Assembly (NCBI RefSeq): GCF_040954835.1
Contig: NW_027168298.1
Coordinates: 606,001-670,000, forward strand
Length of the DNA stretch: 64,000 nt
Direction of reading: 5' to 3'
Source of the DNA: Lepisosteus oculatus
Taxonomy: Eukaryota; Chordata; Actinopteri; Semionotiformes; Lepisosteidae
Made by a program: the position numbers and the translations under genes. Positions 9,409-20,183 of the stretch are shown here, piece by piece; the first letter of the stretch is position 1; every line of letters begins with the position of its first letter. The notes below the pieces were generated by a model that was not told where the DNA came from, ran no database searches, and saw only the letters and a program-made list of their open reading frames with translations.

Positions 9409-11889
9409 GGGCTGCTTCCTCTCTTGCTCTTTTCAAACACTTGCGGCAACTGTTCGCTCATAACCACGTCTGGAATGCGTGACCTTTACACGGGGGAGAA
9501 GCAACGCCGCATCCCTTTTCTAAAGAACATTCACATTCAGAAATAAGTCAAGAAATTTGCCATTACTTTCGCTCGCGCTGCTGTCAGCCTGCCCATGTTG
9601 CCAAAGAAAGATTCACTCGGCGTCAACATGACAGAACAGCGATCACTTGAAAACACTATTCCACACTCCGTAAGCAAGAACTTCAGTGTTTGCAGTCACC
9701 CGATATGCCGATAGTCAAAGGAGCACAAAACACGAAGCGTCAAAAGACAAGATGAGTTGATGGAAAGAGCGTTGAATTGATGAGCACAAAAGTTCAGCTC
9801 GTACAATAGGCAACGAAGGTCCCGGCGTCATCATCGCACTTGAAAGGACTGCCTTGCAGACTAAGGGCAGTGGGAGGTTGCTGTTTTGAGATGGAGGCAT
9901 TGGGATGGTGGGCCGAGATCTATTCTTCTTAAGGAATTCTTCATCGTGAAAGATCGGTCCACAGGTCATCCAAAGAACTTACAAATTTTTTGGACTCAGG
10001 GAATCACGTGCTTCCGGAAGGGAGTGAAGTGCTCAAACACATGACATGCCCCCTTGATCTCACATGCACAATTCTGCTGCAACATGCACAGCTACCGTCC
10101 ACACCAGGCAGTGGGGCTTCAGCAGAATTTGCTACGCCACCTGCAATTACATATCCAGCTGCACACATATACATGGCCCCTCTGTCCTTTTCAGGATCTC
10201 AAAAAAAAGCATAGCGTGGTTTTCCTGCAACCTGATTGACCGCATCTCCCTCAGAATGTGCCCCGTTGCATTCATTGCTGAAGCAGGACGGAGGCTAACG
10301 GGCATGCCAGAACAGTTAGGCTCAGCGATCTCTCCAAAATATTGTGGTTGTAGTGGAAGAAATATGGTTTAAATTGTACCTTGGTATTTCAAACTCTCTC
10401 TAGAATGTTATCCATTTCTATTTTATTTTGACAGGAACTGGCTAATGACACTAGATGAAAAGAGAAGAAAGAAAACACAACGTTTCGGCCGTGGAGCCTT
10501 CTTCAGGTGTGAGGGCTCCACGGCTGAAATGTTGTGTTTTCTTTCTTCTCTTTTAAGCATGGAATAGACCTATTACTTGTTCCTTTGCAGCCTACGCATG
10601 CTGACACAGCTCCCCACCTGAACTGCTAATGATGCCTGGTAGTTTGTGGTACTTGGGTATTGTCTTATGTTTGCTCAAACTGCATATGTGTGATTGCATA
10701 TTTTTGGGTATTTTCATATGTCAATATTTAATTCACTGACATTCCTGTATGCTTGGAAGAAAGGTAGATTGGATTTGGCACAGGACGCCTGCCCATATTT
10801 GTTGATCATTGTTGGGCTGGAAAAACAATGATAAAAAGTGTATGAAAAAAGCTCTCTCCAATATTTCCCTTCTCTTCGCCATGGTTACACTGCCCGTTCT
10901 TTCCGTCTTTTGTCCTTCTACAAAGATTCCAGGGCTCTTTTTCCACCATATCAGAATATTTTTTTCTCTTTTAAAGGCTGTAGGTGGGGTGTGATGGACT
11001 GTACCACTATCATAGAAGATTTTTTCAGGACACATCGCAGTTCCATAGTAGAATTTATCAATAGTAGAATTCCATAGGACATTATTTACCAACATATTAC
11101 CCAGTGTGAGACTCTGCCAGTAAACCTCAGAGCATTGAGTTCTCCACTGATAAAGATGGCTGTCTGAAGTCATGAAATCCACTGCTGGGATGCCTGAGAG
11201 CCAGTAATTGAATCTTGGCTGGAATTAGGCTTTCTATTAGTGTTGATCTTTGGGAATTATGTGGTAAAAAGGGAAAACTCCTTTACTTTAGTCACTTTGA
11301 ATGTTCAAATGTATAGAACCTGCAAAACTAAGCAATGAAAAAAATCCATCACCACTCTCATGATAGCATAACTCATAGTCTCTGCTGTTATGTAACAATA
11401 CACACTTTCAATTTTCTTATCGCCTGTCTCCAGAGAGAATGTTGTTAGTGCTGATGACCTTGAATTAGACCTTGTTGACTCTGTAAAACAATCTTCCTCT
11501 GCTTAGATTTTCACTCAGATTGATTTTGTTCTCAGATTATTCCTGGCAGGACTGAGTTTCTAGGAAATGAAAAGTGAAAGAAAAAGTACAGAAGATCAGC
11601 CCTTGAATATACAACATTGTGCAGTGAGATTGTTAAATGTATTAGCTGCTATCCTGTGCTAGAGCCTGTCGTGGTAAGCAGTGGATGACAGGATCTAGCA
11701 CAGATACTAATGAAACACTGTTAATGAAAGATAAAACACTTGAGTCTTATTTTAGTTTTCCATTTCCCTTTCATTTGTGATGTACTGTACAACAGGCCAC
11801 AGAACATGCACAAAAACAGATATGCACACATTCACACCAGGCAATGACAGTCTGCCCAGTCAGAATCTGAGCTGAGGTATCAGAATTCT
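9409..11889. other. Gene-free stretch
   Basis: Apart from the hairpin at 10455-10557, no supported gene is visible. There are several minus-strand frames, the longest 149 codons at 10733-11182. It lacks recognisable motifs and sits in AT-rich sequence, so I do not call it. Confidence 0.6.
10455..10557 (-). mobile_element. Penelope-like terminal hairpin with hammerhead-type core
   Basis: An inverted repeat pairs AGAGAAGAAAGAAAACACAA with its complement across a core. The minus strand reads CTGAAGAAGGCTCCACGGCC then GAAACG. That order (CUGANGA, a short GGCU/GGCC stem, GAAA) is the conserved core order of hammerhead ribozymes known from Penelope-like retroelements. Related copies lie at 34585-34650, 35550-35670 and 36447-36512. 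There is no reverse transcriptase in the vicinity, so these are terminal-repeat fragments. Confidence 0.45.
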
Positions 11890-12578
11890 GAAAGGTAAAC
11901 TCTTGAGCAAACTCTGAACCAGCTCTAAGGAAACTAATCCGATTAGACGTTACTTTGACTCATCTTTTTACGCTCAGTGCTGGATTGCTCAAACTCCAGC
12001 TAGGGTTAGGGTTAGCATTCCCACGCTACTTAGACACTTTGTTTACGCTCAGTGCTGGATTTTGGGAACTTCAGGACGAGTGGGAATTTTCTCCTATCTG
12101 TCAATTCTGTTTTGTTTTGGAGACTCTTGGCTGCCTATGTTGTACAGTGCAGCGTGAAGGAAACATTTTCCAAAACTGTGTCAGCTCAAAAGTTGTAAGA
12201 AAACCTCTCCAGCTGCTTTAACTCTCTTCATTTTTGTCATTTAATGTGACACTCGATGTATAACTGGAGCCTCACATATGCAAATGGTGAGGCTCCAGTT
12301 CGACACCACTTTACAGTATCTGACAAAAGCATGGCAGACTGTGCCATGACCGGCAGATAACTTCTGCTTATTTTTACCATATTAAACATTGGAAATCCTC
12401 CCACTTGCATTTGTGACACTTGATTTTGACTCCACCTAAGACACTCTTAAATCTTCAAACACTTTTCTCTTCTCCCGCAACACTCTTGTCTGTCGGCACT
12501 ATGTGGCAGCGTTGCATGACAACCCATCTCACCATGGAAAGGAACCTAACAGCTTTGGTAAGAGAGGAGAAAAGAACA
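11890..12578 (-). repeat. tRNA cassette segments A and C (inverted copy)
   Basis: Bases 11890-12075 are the reverse complement of 1-180, including the telomere-like TAGGGTTAGGGTTAG. Segment C (12075-12578) separates it from tRNA-Ile and recurs at 42165-42400 (shortened), 44890-45410 and 51586-52085. The order shows that the ancestral unit was a tandem array A-B-C. No gene is seen. Confidence 0.75.
12262..12300. repeat. 14-bp perfect hairpin with an octamer in the loop
   Basis: The arms AACTGGAGCCTCAC and GTGAGGCTCCAGTT pair perfectly around the loop ATATGCAAATG, which contains the ATGCAAAT octamer (POU/Oct factor site). It is conserved in the copies at 45089-45127 (one arm change) and 51875-51913 (intact). 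Function is unknown. Confidence 0.7.
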
Positions 12579-12652
12579 TGGCCCGTATGGGGATCGAACC
12601 CATGACCTTGGCGTTATTAGCACCACGCTCTAACCAACTGAGCTAACCGGCC
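12579..12652 (-). tRNA. tRNA-Ile (AAT)
   Basis: This is the best preserved isoleucine copy. On the minus strand it reads GGCCGGTTAGCTCAGTTGG, with anticodon AAT, the intact B box GGTTCGATCCC and acceptor ACGGGCCA. It appears functional. Confidence 0.95.
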
Positions 12653-12919
12653 TCACGACGGTGGTCCTCTCTGTGCTGCAAAAAATCGAACTCAGGGAAT
12701 TTCTTTTGCCCTCCTTTGAATAGAAAGCCGTGTAATTCAGTGTACGGGCTTTCTCGTGCAGTTTCATGGTTCTTGTAACCCAAATCCTACACTGGCCTGA
12801 AGTGTCCCCCCATTTCACAGCATTTTTCAGCTGATTTAAAATGTACCTAAAGGAGAAGCATTATTGAAGACCATCAATTACCAAGAGCTTTTGTCAAAGG
12901 TTTTGGTGGTCATTTTTAA

Positions 12920-13167
12920 TGACCACAGAGCACTGTGACCTCGATTTTACATCTCATCCGAAAGACAGCGCCCTTTTACAACACAGCGTCTCCGTCACTA
13001 TGCTGGGACATTGGGACCCGCACAGACCTCAGGGTGAGCACCCCCCCGCCGGCACCATTAACACCGCTTCCAGCTGGAAGCTTTGTTTTTCCCTGTAGCT
13101 TACCCTCATCCGGGTACTGACCTGGCTCACACCTGCTTAGCTTCAGTGGGTTTTCAGTTGCGAGTTG
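12920..13167 (-). repeat. 5S-derived SINE-like repeat (inverted copy)
   Basis: This is the reverse complement of the element at 1181-1440, with the same 5S-like GCTAAGCAGGTGTGAGCC and GTACCCGGATGAG segments. It lies between tRNA-Ile and tRNA-Gly, as in the other cassette copies, so it was carried by segmental duplication and did not insert anew. Confidence 0.6.
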
Positions 13168-13209
13168 CAGGGGGATGCAAGTGATGGAGCCGCTCACTGC
13201 AAAAGCCAC

Positions 13210-13280
13210 TGCATTGGCCAGGAATCAAACCCAAGCCTCCCGCGTGGCAGGCAAGAATTCTACCACTGAAACACCAATGC
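13210..13280 (-). tRNA. tRNA-Gly (GCC), decayed copy
   Basis: This 71-nt sequence on the minus strand keeps anticodon GCC and the full length, but has changes in the D arm (GGTGTTTCAGTGG) and T arm (TTGGGTTTGATTCCTGG). The B box is a weak match. The plus-strand copy at 1067-1137 is the intact version. Confidence 0.82.
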
Positions 13281-13492
13281 TCAGTGTCTGGGCCTTCAAA
13301 AAAGACGCTTTTTTGGTGCTCTGTGCAAAAAGCGTCGACATATGCTTCCAGCTGCAAAATGCCATTCGCGGATGCTGAAGAATTTATTTCAAGGCAGCGG
13401 GTACAAGCGATTGGGCGTTTTAAAACCACCAGGAACAGCAAAGAGGCGCGCTTCTTTGCTTGCGCAGGAACACACCGACTGGAGGCAGACAA

Positions 13493-13574
13493 CGTAGTTG
13501 GCAGGATTCGAACATGCGCGGGGAGACCCCAATGGATTTCTAGTCCATCGCCTTAACCACTCGGCCACGACTAC
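13493..13574 (-). tRNA. tRNA-Ser (AGA)
   Basis: This 82-nt class II tRNA has anticodon AGA, a normal TTCGAAT T loop and the A box TGGCCGAGTGG. One T-stem pair (CATGTTCG) and one acceptor pair (AACTAC) are altered. It is better kept than the copy at 772-853. Confidence 0.88.
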
Positions 13575-14640
13575 AGCAAGCCCCGCTGCCGCTGCGTTCT
13601 TGCTACAATCTTACCTGGATCGCGAGGCGCCGGCGGAAGCCTATTTCAAAGTCGTTCTCCGTTTCAAAAAAACATTTCCAAAATACAAGCCTTGCAGACA
13701 GACACGCCTCAGAGGACTTAAGGGTGGCTTCATGTCGGAATGATAAAGTCTCCCCGTCCGGACATGAAAATGCCACTTTGTTACACACAAAAAAAGAATC
13801 AACAACAGAGAAATGCCCACAAGCATTTGAAAAGCCGCACCACGTCGCACTTGAAATAGCTCTTACATTAGTGGTAGACGCAGGAATCGCCTTTTTATTT
13901 ACGCTCTTACCAACGCGATGGAAAGCAAAACAAAGCAAAGCAGAGCAAAACAAAACGAACAAACGAAAACCCTCACGTCCCGCACTTGCATATAACGCTG
14001 TTACGTGCCCAAGCGGTATTGTACGTCATCCTAGCACTGCACGCCGGTGCATATGGTATATGGGAACGAGCACACGCCACGAATCGTCTCGAATCACTCC
14101 CTACAGCTGTAAGGTGCCTTGAAGCGTGCACCCCCAACATTCTTCTTTGCTCATCTGTGAAAGGTAAACTCTTGAGCAAACTCTGAACCAGCTCTAAGGA
14201 AACTAATCCGATTAGATGTTACTTTGACTCATCATTTAAGGGATCCTTGTTAATTGGAGAAATCAATGATTTCGAATGAATTCTGTATGCGTTAAAAGAC
14301 AGCTATACACAGAAAACATGCAGGACACTGCTCATGATGTTTCCCGAGCCGAAACACAGTGCGTTTTTCCAAGCCATCTGACCAAGCCTGCCCACTGAAA
14401 ACTGCAGGAGATCGTGTAAAGACGTTCAAGTTTGTAACTACTGCACGCACAGGAAGCAGAATAAATTCCTCTATTCAAACTGTCAAAGGTTTGCTTTGCG
14501 AACGCTGCAGGACATCGCACAATCTCTTTTGAACAGGGACAAACGATTTCTTATGGGGCGCAGTAAGTACAGACGTTTAAAAAGCTCCACTCATGCCAAT
14601 GATGCAGCATGAAGAAGCGCAACCTAAAGTTTGCATTCCT
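13575..14640. repeat. Cassette B (inverted) joined to cassette K
   Basis: Bases 13575-14228 are the reverse complement of 120-770. At about 14235 the sequence switches to cassette K in the same orientation as 5985-6340. The same B/K junction, inverted, occurs at 33350 and near 55165, so the join predates the duplications. I see no gene. Confidence 0.75.
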
Positions 14641-15012
14641 AGTACCGTTGCAACCTAGCACTGTTGCATTCCCCGCATCAGTAGCTAAGAGAATATAATT
14701 TACGACTCTTGTTAATGCAGTTTCAGAAACCAGACTGAAATTTCTCAAGTATATTATTTGAATCCATTTGATGTTGGGCAACAACTATTCTTTCAAGACT
14801 TTTAGATTGAAATGGGACCTTTGAGACAGGCCTGTAGTTGTTAAGAACTTGTGGATCCAAATTTGACTTCTTAAGGAGCGGTCTAACAACCGCTACCTTA
14901 AATTGATCATGTACGACGCCTGACGCAAGCGATGCATTCATCATACTAATTATAGGTCCTGCCAGTCCTTCGAGGGAATCTTTGACTAGCTGAGTGGGGA
15001 TGGGATCTAGCA
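14641..15012 (-). mobile_element. L2-type LINE reverse transcriptase fragment
   Basis: On the minus strand the frame contains PTQLVKDSLEGL, ASLASGVV, FKVAVVRPLLKK and NNYRPVS, the N-terminal fingers of a reverse transcriptase of the L2/CR1/Rex1 group. It has stops and lacks the catalytic motifs. The inverted partner at 31912-32875 is longer. Cassette duplication moved both. Confidence 0.7.
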
Positions 15013-15019
15013 AACAGGT

Positions 15020-15190
15020 GGTTTACTTTGTCTTACGTCTGTGTTCATGAGTCCACCATAAGAAGAAATCTGAACAGGAGCGGTGATCATGCGAGGTCAC
15101 CACGGAGGAAACCACTGCTCTCCCCCCAAAAAAAACCACCACTGCCCCTCTCAAGTTTGCTAAAGACCACATGGACATCGCCCATTGGGA
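15020..15190 (+). mobile_element. Tc1-like transposase fragment
   Basis: The plus-strand frame reads VHESTIRRNLNRSG then SPRRKPLLS and LSSLLKTTW. This is the region between the DNA-binding and catalytic parts of a Tc1 transposase. It is interrupted by frameshifts in a poly-A/C run. The same fossil, inverted and longer, lies at 31335-31911. Confidence 0.7.
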
Positions 15191-15229
15191 ACACCTTACT
15201 ATCACTAGTTTAAGAGACTCTTAAGGTCT

Positions 15230-16210
15230 TGCAGAGGTGCCTGTCTAATAGCATGCGCTTTGCAAGCTATAGGTGTTTAGGCTGAGGCAGAATGCCTGTT
15301 AACAAAATGTTTTTCTAAAGGGGCCTCGCACTCTTTTCCAAGCAATGGTCTCCATCCCCACCGAGTGTCACAATGTAGTCATGTCCTAGGACATCACCTG
15401 TTAGTCTCCATTTGTCTGCCACCAACACTTTAGGTTACGGGGTCACAACCGCACCCCGGAGACCAGAGGAGCCGTTGGCGTTCTGGCGGCGCAGATTGGG
15501 CTGAAGGTGGGGCGCTTGAATCTCGCTGTTGGAGGCCGTCTGAAACTGACCCAAGCCTTTCCCTTGAATTAAATGTAAATAAGAAATGAACCCCAGATGC
15601 ACATGGAATCAATCACGTGTTTCCTTTGAGCCGTTTCAGAGACTGCTCCAGAGTTTACCTTGCACAGATGCGCAAAGATTAATGATGGGGGTGCACGCTT
15701 CCAGGCGTCCTACAACTGTAGGGACTGATTAGAGACAATTCGTAGCTTGTGCTCATTTCCCTCTATTCCCCGTGTTGCAGTGGTAGGATGACTTAAATTC
15801 CTGCTTCGACACGTAACGGGATTATAATCAAGTGCAGGAGCTGAGGGCTTTAGTTTTGTTTCGTTTTCCATGGCGTTCGTAAGCGCGCAAATCAAAGGCA
15901 ATTCCTGCGTCTAACACGAATGTAAATGCTTTTGAAAGTGCAGTGTGGTGCAGCTTGTAAAATCCTTGTCCACATTTTTGGTTCGTTGATGTTTTTTCTG
16001 TCTGCCAAAGTTGCATTTTGACATCCGGACTGGGGGACTTTATCATTTGAACGTGAAGCCAGCCTTAAACCCTCTGAGGCGTGTCTGTCTGCCGGCACGA
16101 ATCTTGTGAAAGGTATTTTTTTTAACGGAGAGCAACTTTAAAAAGGTTTCCGCAGCCACCTCGCAGTCCGTGTTTGATTATAGGAGGAATGCGGCGGCGG
16201 GGAGCTCGCA
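15230..16210. repeat. Left flank of the Ser/Arg cassette
   Basis: I see no gene. The stretch is the reverse complement of 29521-30790 apart from a 236-bp insertion there (29972-30207). Bases 15640-16130 are also distantly related to cassette B of the Ser(AGA) units, so the two serine cassettes share an ancestor. Confidence 0.7.
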
Positions 16211-16292
16211 TTTGTCGTGCTCGAGTGGTTAAGGCGATGGGCTCGAAATGCGTTGGGGCTTCCCCGCGCAGGTTCGAAACCTGCCGACTCCG
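16211..16292 (+). pseudogene. tRNA-Ser (CGA)-like, decayed
   Basis: The 82-nt serine outline is clear: CTCGAGTGGTTAAGGCGATGG, a long variable arm, and CAGGTTCGAAACCTG with anticodon CGA. However, the first three acceptor bases (TTT) do not pair with the 3' end, and the anticodon stem (ATGGG/TGCGT) has mismatches. It is likely a pseudogene. The inverted copy at 29439-29520 shares most of these changes. Confidence 0.75.
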
Positions 16293-17246
16293 GCGTCTGC
16301 CGCACGTCACCTTGTGCCTTCGCGGCAGAGGCGGAGTGCCGCTTCTCCTTTCCTGGTACTATAAAAACGCTAAATCGCTTGGCCCCGCTGCCATGGAAAG
16401 CAATTCTTCAGATAACCACACATTTTGCGTTCGCACCTCTGGTGCTCTACTTATGCCTTTGAAAACCTAATGAATAAAGCTGTAAGAACCGACACGATGT
16501 GTAGGTGCTCTTAAAGCACGCAGTAAAGAACTGTTAACAGCAAGGGTTTCAGTGGGTTAACTGAGGAGAAGGCGTGATCGCTAATTGTTGACTTTTTATT
16601 TGGTGTTAGAAACACTCTTACTGTGCATGACGTGCAACAAATGTAGCCACAGAAATTGCATCACGCTTTCATGTATGCTATCGCAGACACCAACGTTGCC
16701 TAGATAGAAAACCGAAATAGCCGTGGGTTTGCTTGCTGGTCTGAAGGATCTCTCTTCGAATCTCTATCATTTGTCAATCGAAGTAAAAGGCGCTGCAATT
16801 TCATACGTTCAGAATCAAACCCGCAGCTGTTGTTCGACTTTATTGCTTGACTAATTACAACTGAGTGTCGCATGAGCAGTTACGTAAACTTGTCTGGTAT
16901 ATTTGAACACAAATGCCGTTCTTCAATTAAAACTAACAGTACATTGTCAGGGACATTCAGTTCTATACAAACAAGAGACAGACAAGAGAATATTTCTACC
17001 TTTCATGTGGACTACGTGTTGACTTACTGATCGGAATAATTGAAAAGTTCGGGTTCATAGCCGATGCAGTGCGTGCTAATTAGAACAGCAAAGCTGAGCT
17101 CTCAGCACCGTACTGAGCCCAGGTGTTTTTCTAAAGCTGTCAGGTGCAGTTCATTTACATGAAGGAAATCTCTTACTGGGTACTATTACAATGCAGTAAG
17201 TAGCACAGACTACTTAGGGAGTAGCCCGATGCATTTAAAAACAACC
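16293..17246. repeat. Spacer between Ser and Arg in the inverted pair
   Basis: I see no gene. It is the reverse complement of 28485-29438 with scattered differences, and overlaps in part with 43340-44060. It contains no recognisable Pol III gene. Confidence 0.7.
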
Positions 17247-17303
17247 CGAGCCAGGCAGGAGTCGAACCTACAATCTCCTGATCTCTAGTCAGACGCGTTA
17301 TCC
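17247..17303 (-). pseudogene. tRNA-Arg fragment with altered anticodon
   Basis: On the minus strand GGATAACGCGTCTGACT and the T arm TAGGTTCGACTCCTG followed by CTGGCTCG match tRNA-Arg at 28412-28484. The acceptor 5' strand and D arm are deleted, and the anticodon loop reads CTAGAGA, giving AGA (Ser codons) in place of ACG. This is a dead copy. Confidence 0.75.
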
Positions 17304-17399
17304 AGTGTGATACTGCAGGACTGTAACCCAGTGAAATCAGCACTACAACTAGTAAAATATTACCCCCGGTCCATTCTTTTCCAAAAGTGAGAAACACCT

Positions 17400-17590
17400 G
17401 TTTTCTACATTTTGTCTGTTTTAAAACCATATCTCTTTAAACCAAACCAAGAGTTTGTCTTTTGCACTGATATTCTGATTCATTTCGATTTCAAAGAAAA
17501 AAAAAAACTTTATCTTCCAAAGCATCATAAAATTGTCCCTTCTTCCAGACTCTACTTCTCTCTTGTAGTAGTACAGCAGACCTTTACAGG
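17400..17590 (-). pseudogene. Exon-like fragment, split by an LTR
   Basis: On the minus strand this encodes LLYYYKREVESGRRDNFMML, matching the exon-like piece at 5110-5272 and its copy at 47918-48160. The other half continues at 19040-19160, on the far side of a 1.45-kb LTR insertion. Homopolymer runs and the shared frame slip argue that it is not translated. Confidence 0.5.
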
Positions 17591-19039
17591 TGTAGTGATT
17601 CATAGCCGTTTCAGGGACGCCAAATATGTAATGTTAGTGGCTCTCTGAAGGCACCAGTTCTGTAGGGTTTGGGCATTTACTGAGACAATTATTAATTGTA
17701 GCAGTAAATCACAAAGTTGATTCTTTTGATGGCTCTAGAGTCCAACCATGCGACATAACTCAAACAACGCACACACACAGGTGCTAATACACGAGGATAC
17801 ATTTATTAATACATAGAATATGCCTTAAACTAACAGATCTTATCGAGAGGGTTATCAGAATACAAAAGATATATATTCAATCAGTTACGAAGTGTTACAT
17901 ATATCAAGAGGACATACGTTCAGTATATCATTCATTAAGACCGTTTCATAAATGAACTTGGTTATAACTTCTACATTAGATACTCGAAACAAGTACATAA
18001 CTCTTAGGAATTAAATTGATATCAACTGGTTGGGATAACAATTGAATTCTTGAGCTGTAATGCATTGAAGTTGAATACTCATCCAATCTTTGGGGATTCA
18101 GATCTCCTGCGGGCACAAAGAAACAGTTGCAGGCTGTTGCTGTCCAATCCGCGCTCTCTGGCTCGGTGCCAGGATGTGCTGTGCGGCTTGCGACGGTGCG
18201 CTGCTGATGCTCACTGACCGGCTAGTTAGTGTTGGCTTTAACTAGCAAAGTTTGTGCACAGGAGAAAAGATGACTGTGGGTCCCAGCAAGTCAGGAAGAG
18301 GACCGGTTCGTTCCTAATGAAGAGCTAGTTCTGAATAGTGATTCAGCTGTCCACAGTTCCGACCTGTTCACGAGGCCTGCTGCTGGTTACTCTCTGGCAA
18401 CCTCCACTCTAGACTCTTAGAACAAAGGAAAGTTCTGGCACTCGGACACACTGGCCGTTCCGTGGTTGTCCGGGCTGAGTCTCAGGATGGTCAGGAGGCG
18501 CGCTGCGAGGATGTCCTGCCCTTGGGAGCCTTCTGCTCCTGGGCCGTCCTGCCCTGGAATTCTCCTTTGAATTCCCTTTAGAACAGTCCACAGAATCCTC
18601 TCCAGAATCCCTTCTGAATCTTGTTGAATCTCTGTGTTGCCTGTTTTTACCTGGAGGAACTTCAGCTCATTGATTGGCTGAAAGTTCCATGGGCATCAGA
18701 GTCCCACGTGGGTTACTCGGCCCTACCAGTCCCTGATTGGTTGATCAAGGTGAGATATGAGTCACTTACTCCTGACACTTAGGAATGCAATCCAGATGTC
18801 CAACTCGCACTCCCTAGACAGATAGGCGCCAATGGATGACCATTGATCATGATAGCCAGGCTTAGCTAAGTGCATCCCCCTTTGGGAGCTGGTTTCTTAT
18901 CACAAGAAAACATCTTAAATCAGCTTGCATGAATTCTTTCTCTGTGGCTGCACCACAGAGATGAACAGAGAAATGAGGCCTAATTTGGGAAAGCTCAGAA
19001 ACACTTAATTCTGCCTTATTAATAAGCCTCGCCGCTACA
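17591..19039 (-). mobile_element. LTR of a Gypsy-type element, near-solo
   Basis: The insert starts TGTAG and ends CTACA and is flanked by CAGG on both sides. The unoccupied sequence at about 5190-5196 has a single CAGG, so this is a 4-bp target-site duplication. Most of it aligns with the LTR at 49614-50993. A primer-binding-site remnant (CAGGGACGCCA) lies about 20 bases inside the left end, which implies an unusual recombination and not a clean solo LTR. Confidence 0.7.
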
Positions 19040-19162
19040 CAGGTGAGCAGATCACAGAGTCCGAAATGAGCTTCCTCCATCAGGCAAAGTACCTGAACAT
19101 GACTCTGTCTTCATAAAAGCGCCCCTGTAATAAAGAAATTAAATCCGAAATCAAGAGGGCAG

Positions 19163-19420
19163 CACAGTGGGCAAAAGACGTATAATATTCGTCTATTAAA
19201 CGCATACCTTAGACGTCTAAATGTGGTCTGCAATTCGTCTAGAATCTCTGCACAGTGTACGAAGTAAATTATTTTCGCAGTAATTAATTTACATGTGTAT
19301 AATAAATATAGTAAATATAATAAATTAATTACTGCGAAAATAATTTACTTCGTACACTGTGCAGAGTGCCGTATACTCCTAGTTGCGGCACACACGATAC
19401 AGATGCAGCCATTCAAAATG
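19163..19420. mobile_element. Long-palindrome DNA element (partial)
   Basis: It begins CAGTGGGCAAAAGACG directly inside the exon-like cassette (the uninterrupted site is near 5306). It then runs into a palindrome (19248-19364) whose arms CTGCACAGTGTACGAAG and CTTCGTACACTGTGCAG flank an AT-rich centre. Related copies are at 24372-24766 and 52252-52605. It is a non-autonomous DNA transposon in appearance. I do not assign a superfamily. Confidence 0.6.
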
Positions 19421-20106
19421 GGTGAGGTATTTCGCGGCAGTCCGCGACACGCCAACCGGGGTATCACGCGGTTCACGTGTGTCACGTGACTAACTATCCG
19501 GCGTCGCCTTGTAAAACCGCCTTTAATTTTGAACTGTGTATTACAGCATGTTAATCATCAGTCATTAAAATGTTGGTATATTTTATGAAAGCAAGATTGC
19601 TCAGTTGGACAAAAGTACACAACCTACCTTTATCAGAAATATTTATGCATCAAAGCCTTTACTGAAGATATTACTAATAGTATTAATAATGGATGACTTT
19701 GGACAAGCTGTATACTCAAAGTATAATTTCTTTAGCACATTTGTACAAGCACTTGGAATCTGTCCAAGCCATACTTTGTCAGGCATTTTGTTTTACTTCA
19801 ACGGGCATAAAAACTTCCTTGCTTTTAACAGGGCGTTTCATAATTTCTAACTACGAAAATGATTTAAAATGCGACACCTATCATGAAAAGAAAAAAATAC
19901 ACACCAGTATTCCATTTCTCCCTAAACATTGTAAGCTTCGAAGTCTTTAACTAACGTGATACCGGAGTCAACAAGCATACTTTTAGAATTTGATTAAAAG
20001 GGAATATAATATGGAATTGCGTATCTCAAGAATTTAATAACGGTATGATTATATCCGTGTACTGCGGCAGGTTTGTGTAGGGCTGTTTCGCCTGCCTGTT
20101 AATGCG

Positions 20107-20183
20107 AGCTGTCTTGTAGTCTACTGGTCTAGGTGTGTGACTACCAACTGGCAGGGTGTGTGTTCGAATCCAGCTGGTGCTGG
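20107..20183 (+). other. tRNA-like sequence, possible SINE head
   Basis: The sequence has an A-box-like TAGTCTACTGGTCTAGG and a good B box (TGTTCGAATCC) at tRNA spacing. The acceptor does not pair and no isotype fits. It may be a tRNA-derived SINE head. Somewhat similar sequences are at 20990-21050 and 38607-38690. Confidence 0.3.

Noticed and set aside
10733-11182. 149-codon minus-strand frame
   Set aside because: No recognisable domain, no splice or promoter context, AT-rich surroundings. It could be a fossil element, but the sequence alone does not support a gene.
16740-16790. Possible decayed tRNA (TTCGAATC after CTGAAGGATC)
   Set aside because: No acceptor or D arm can be paired. The B-box-like match alone is not enough.
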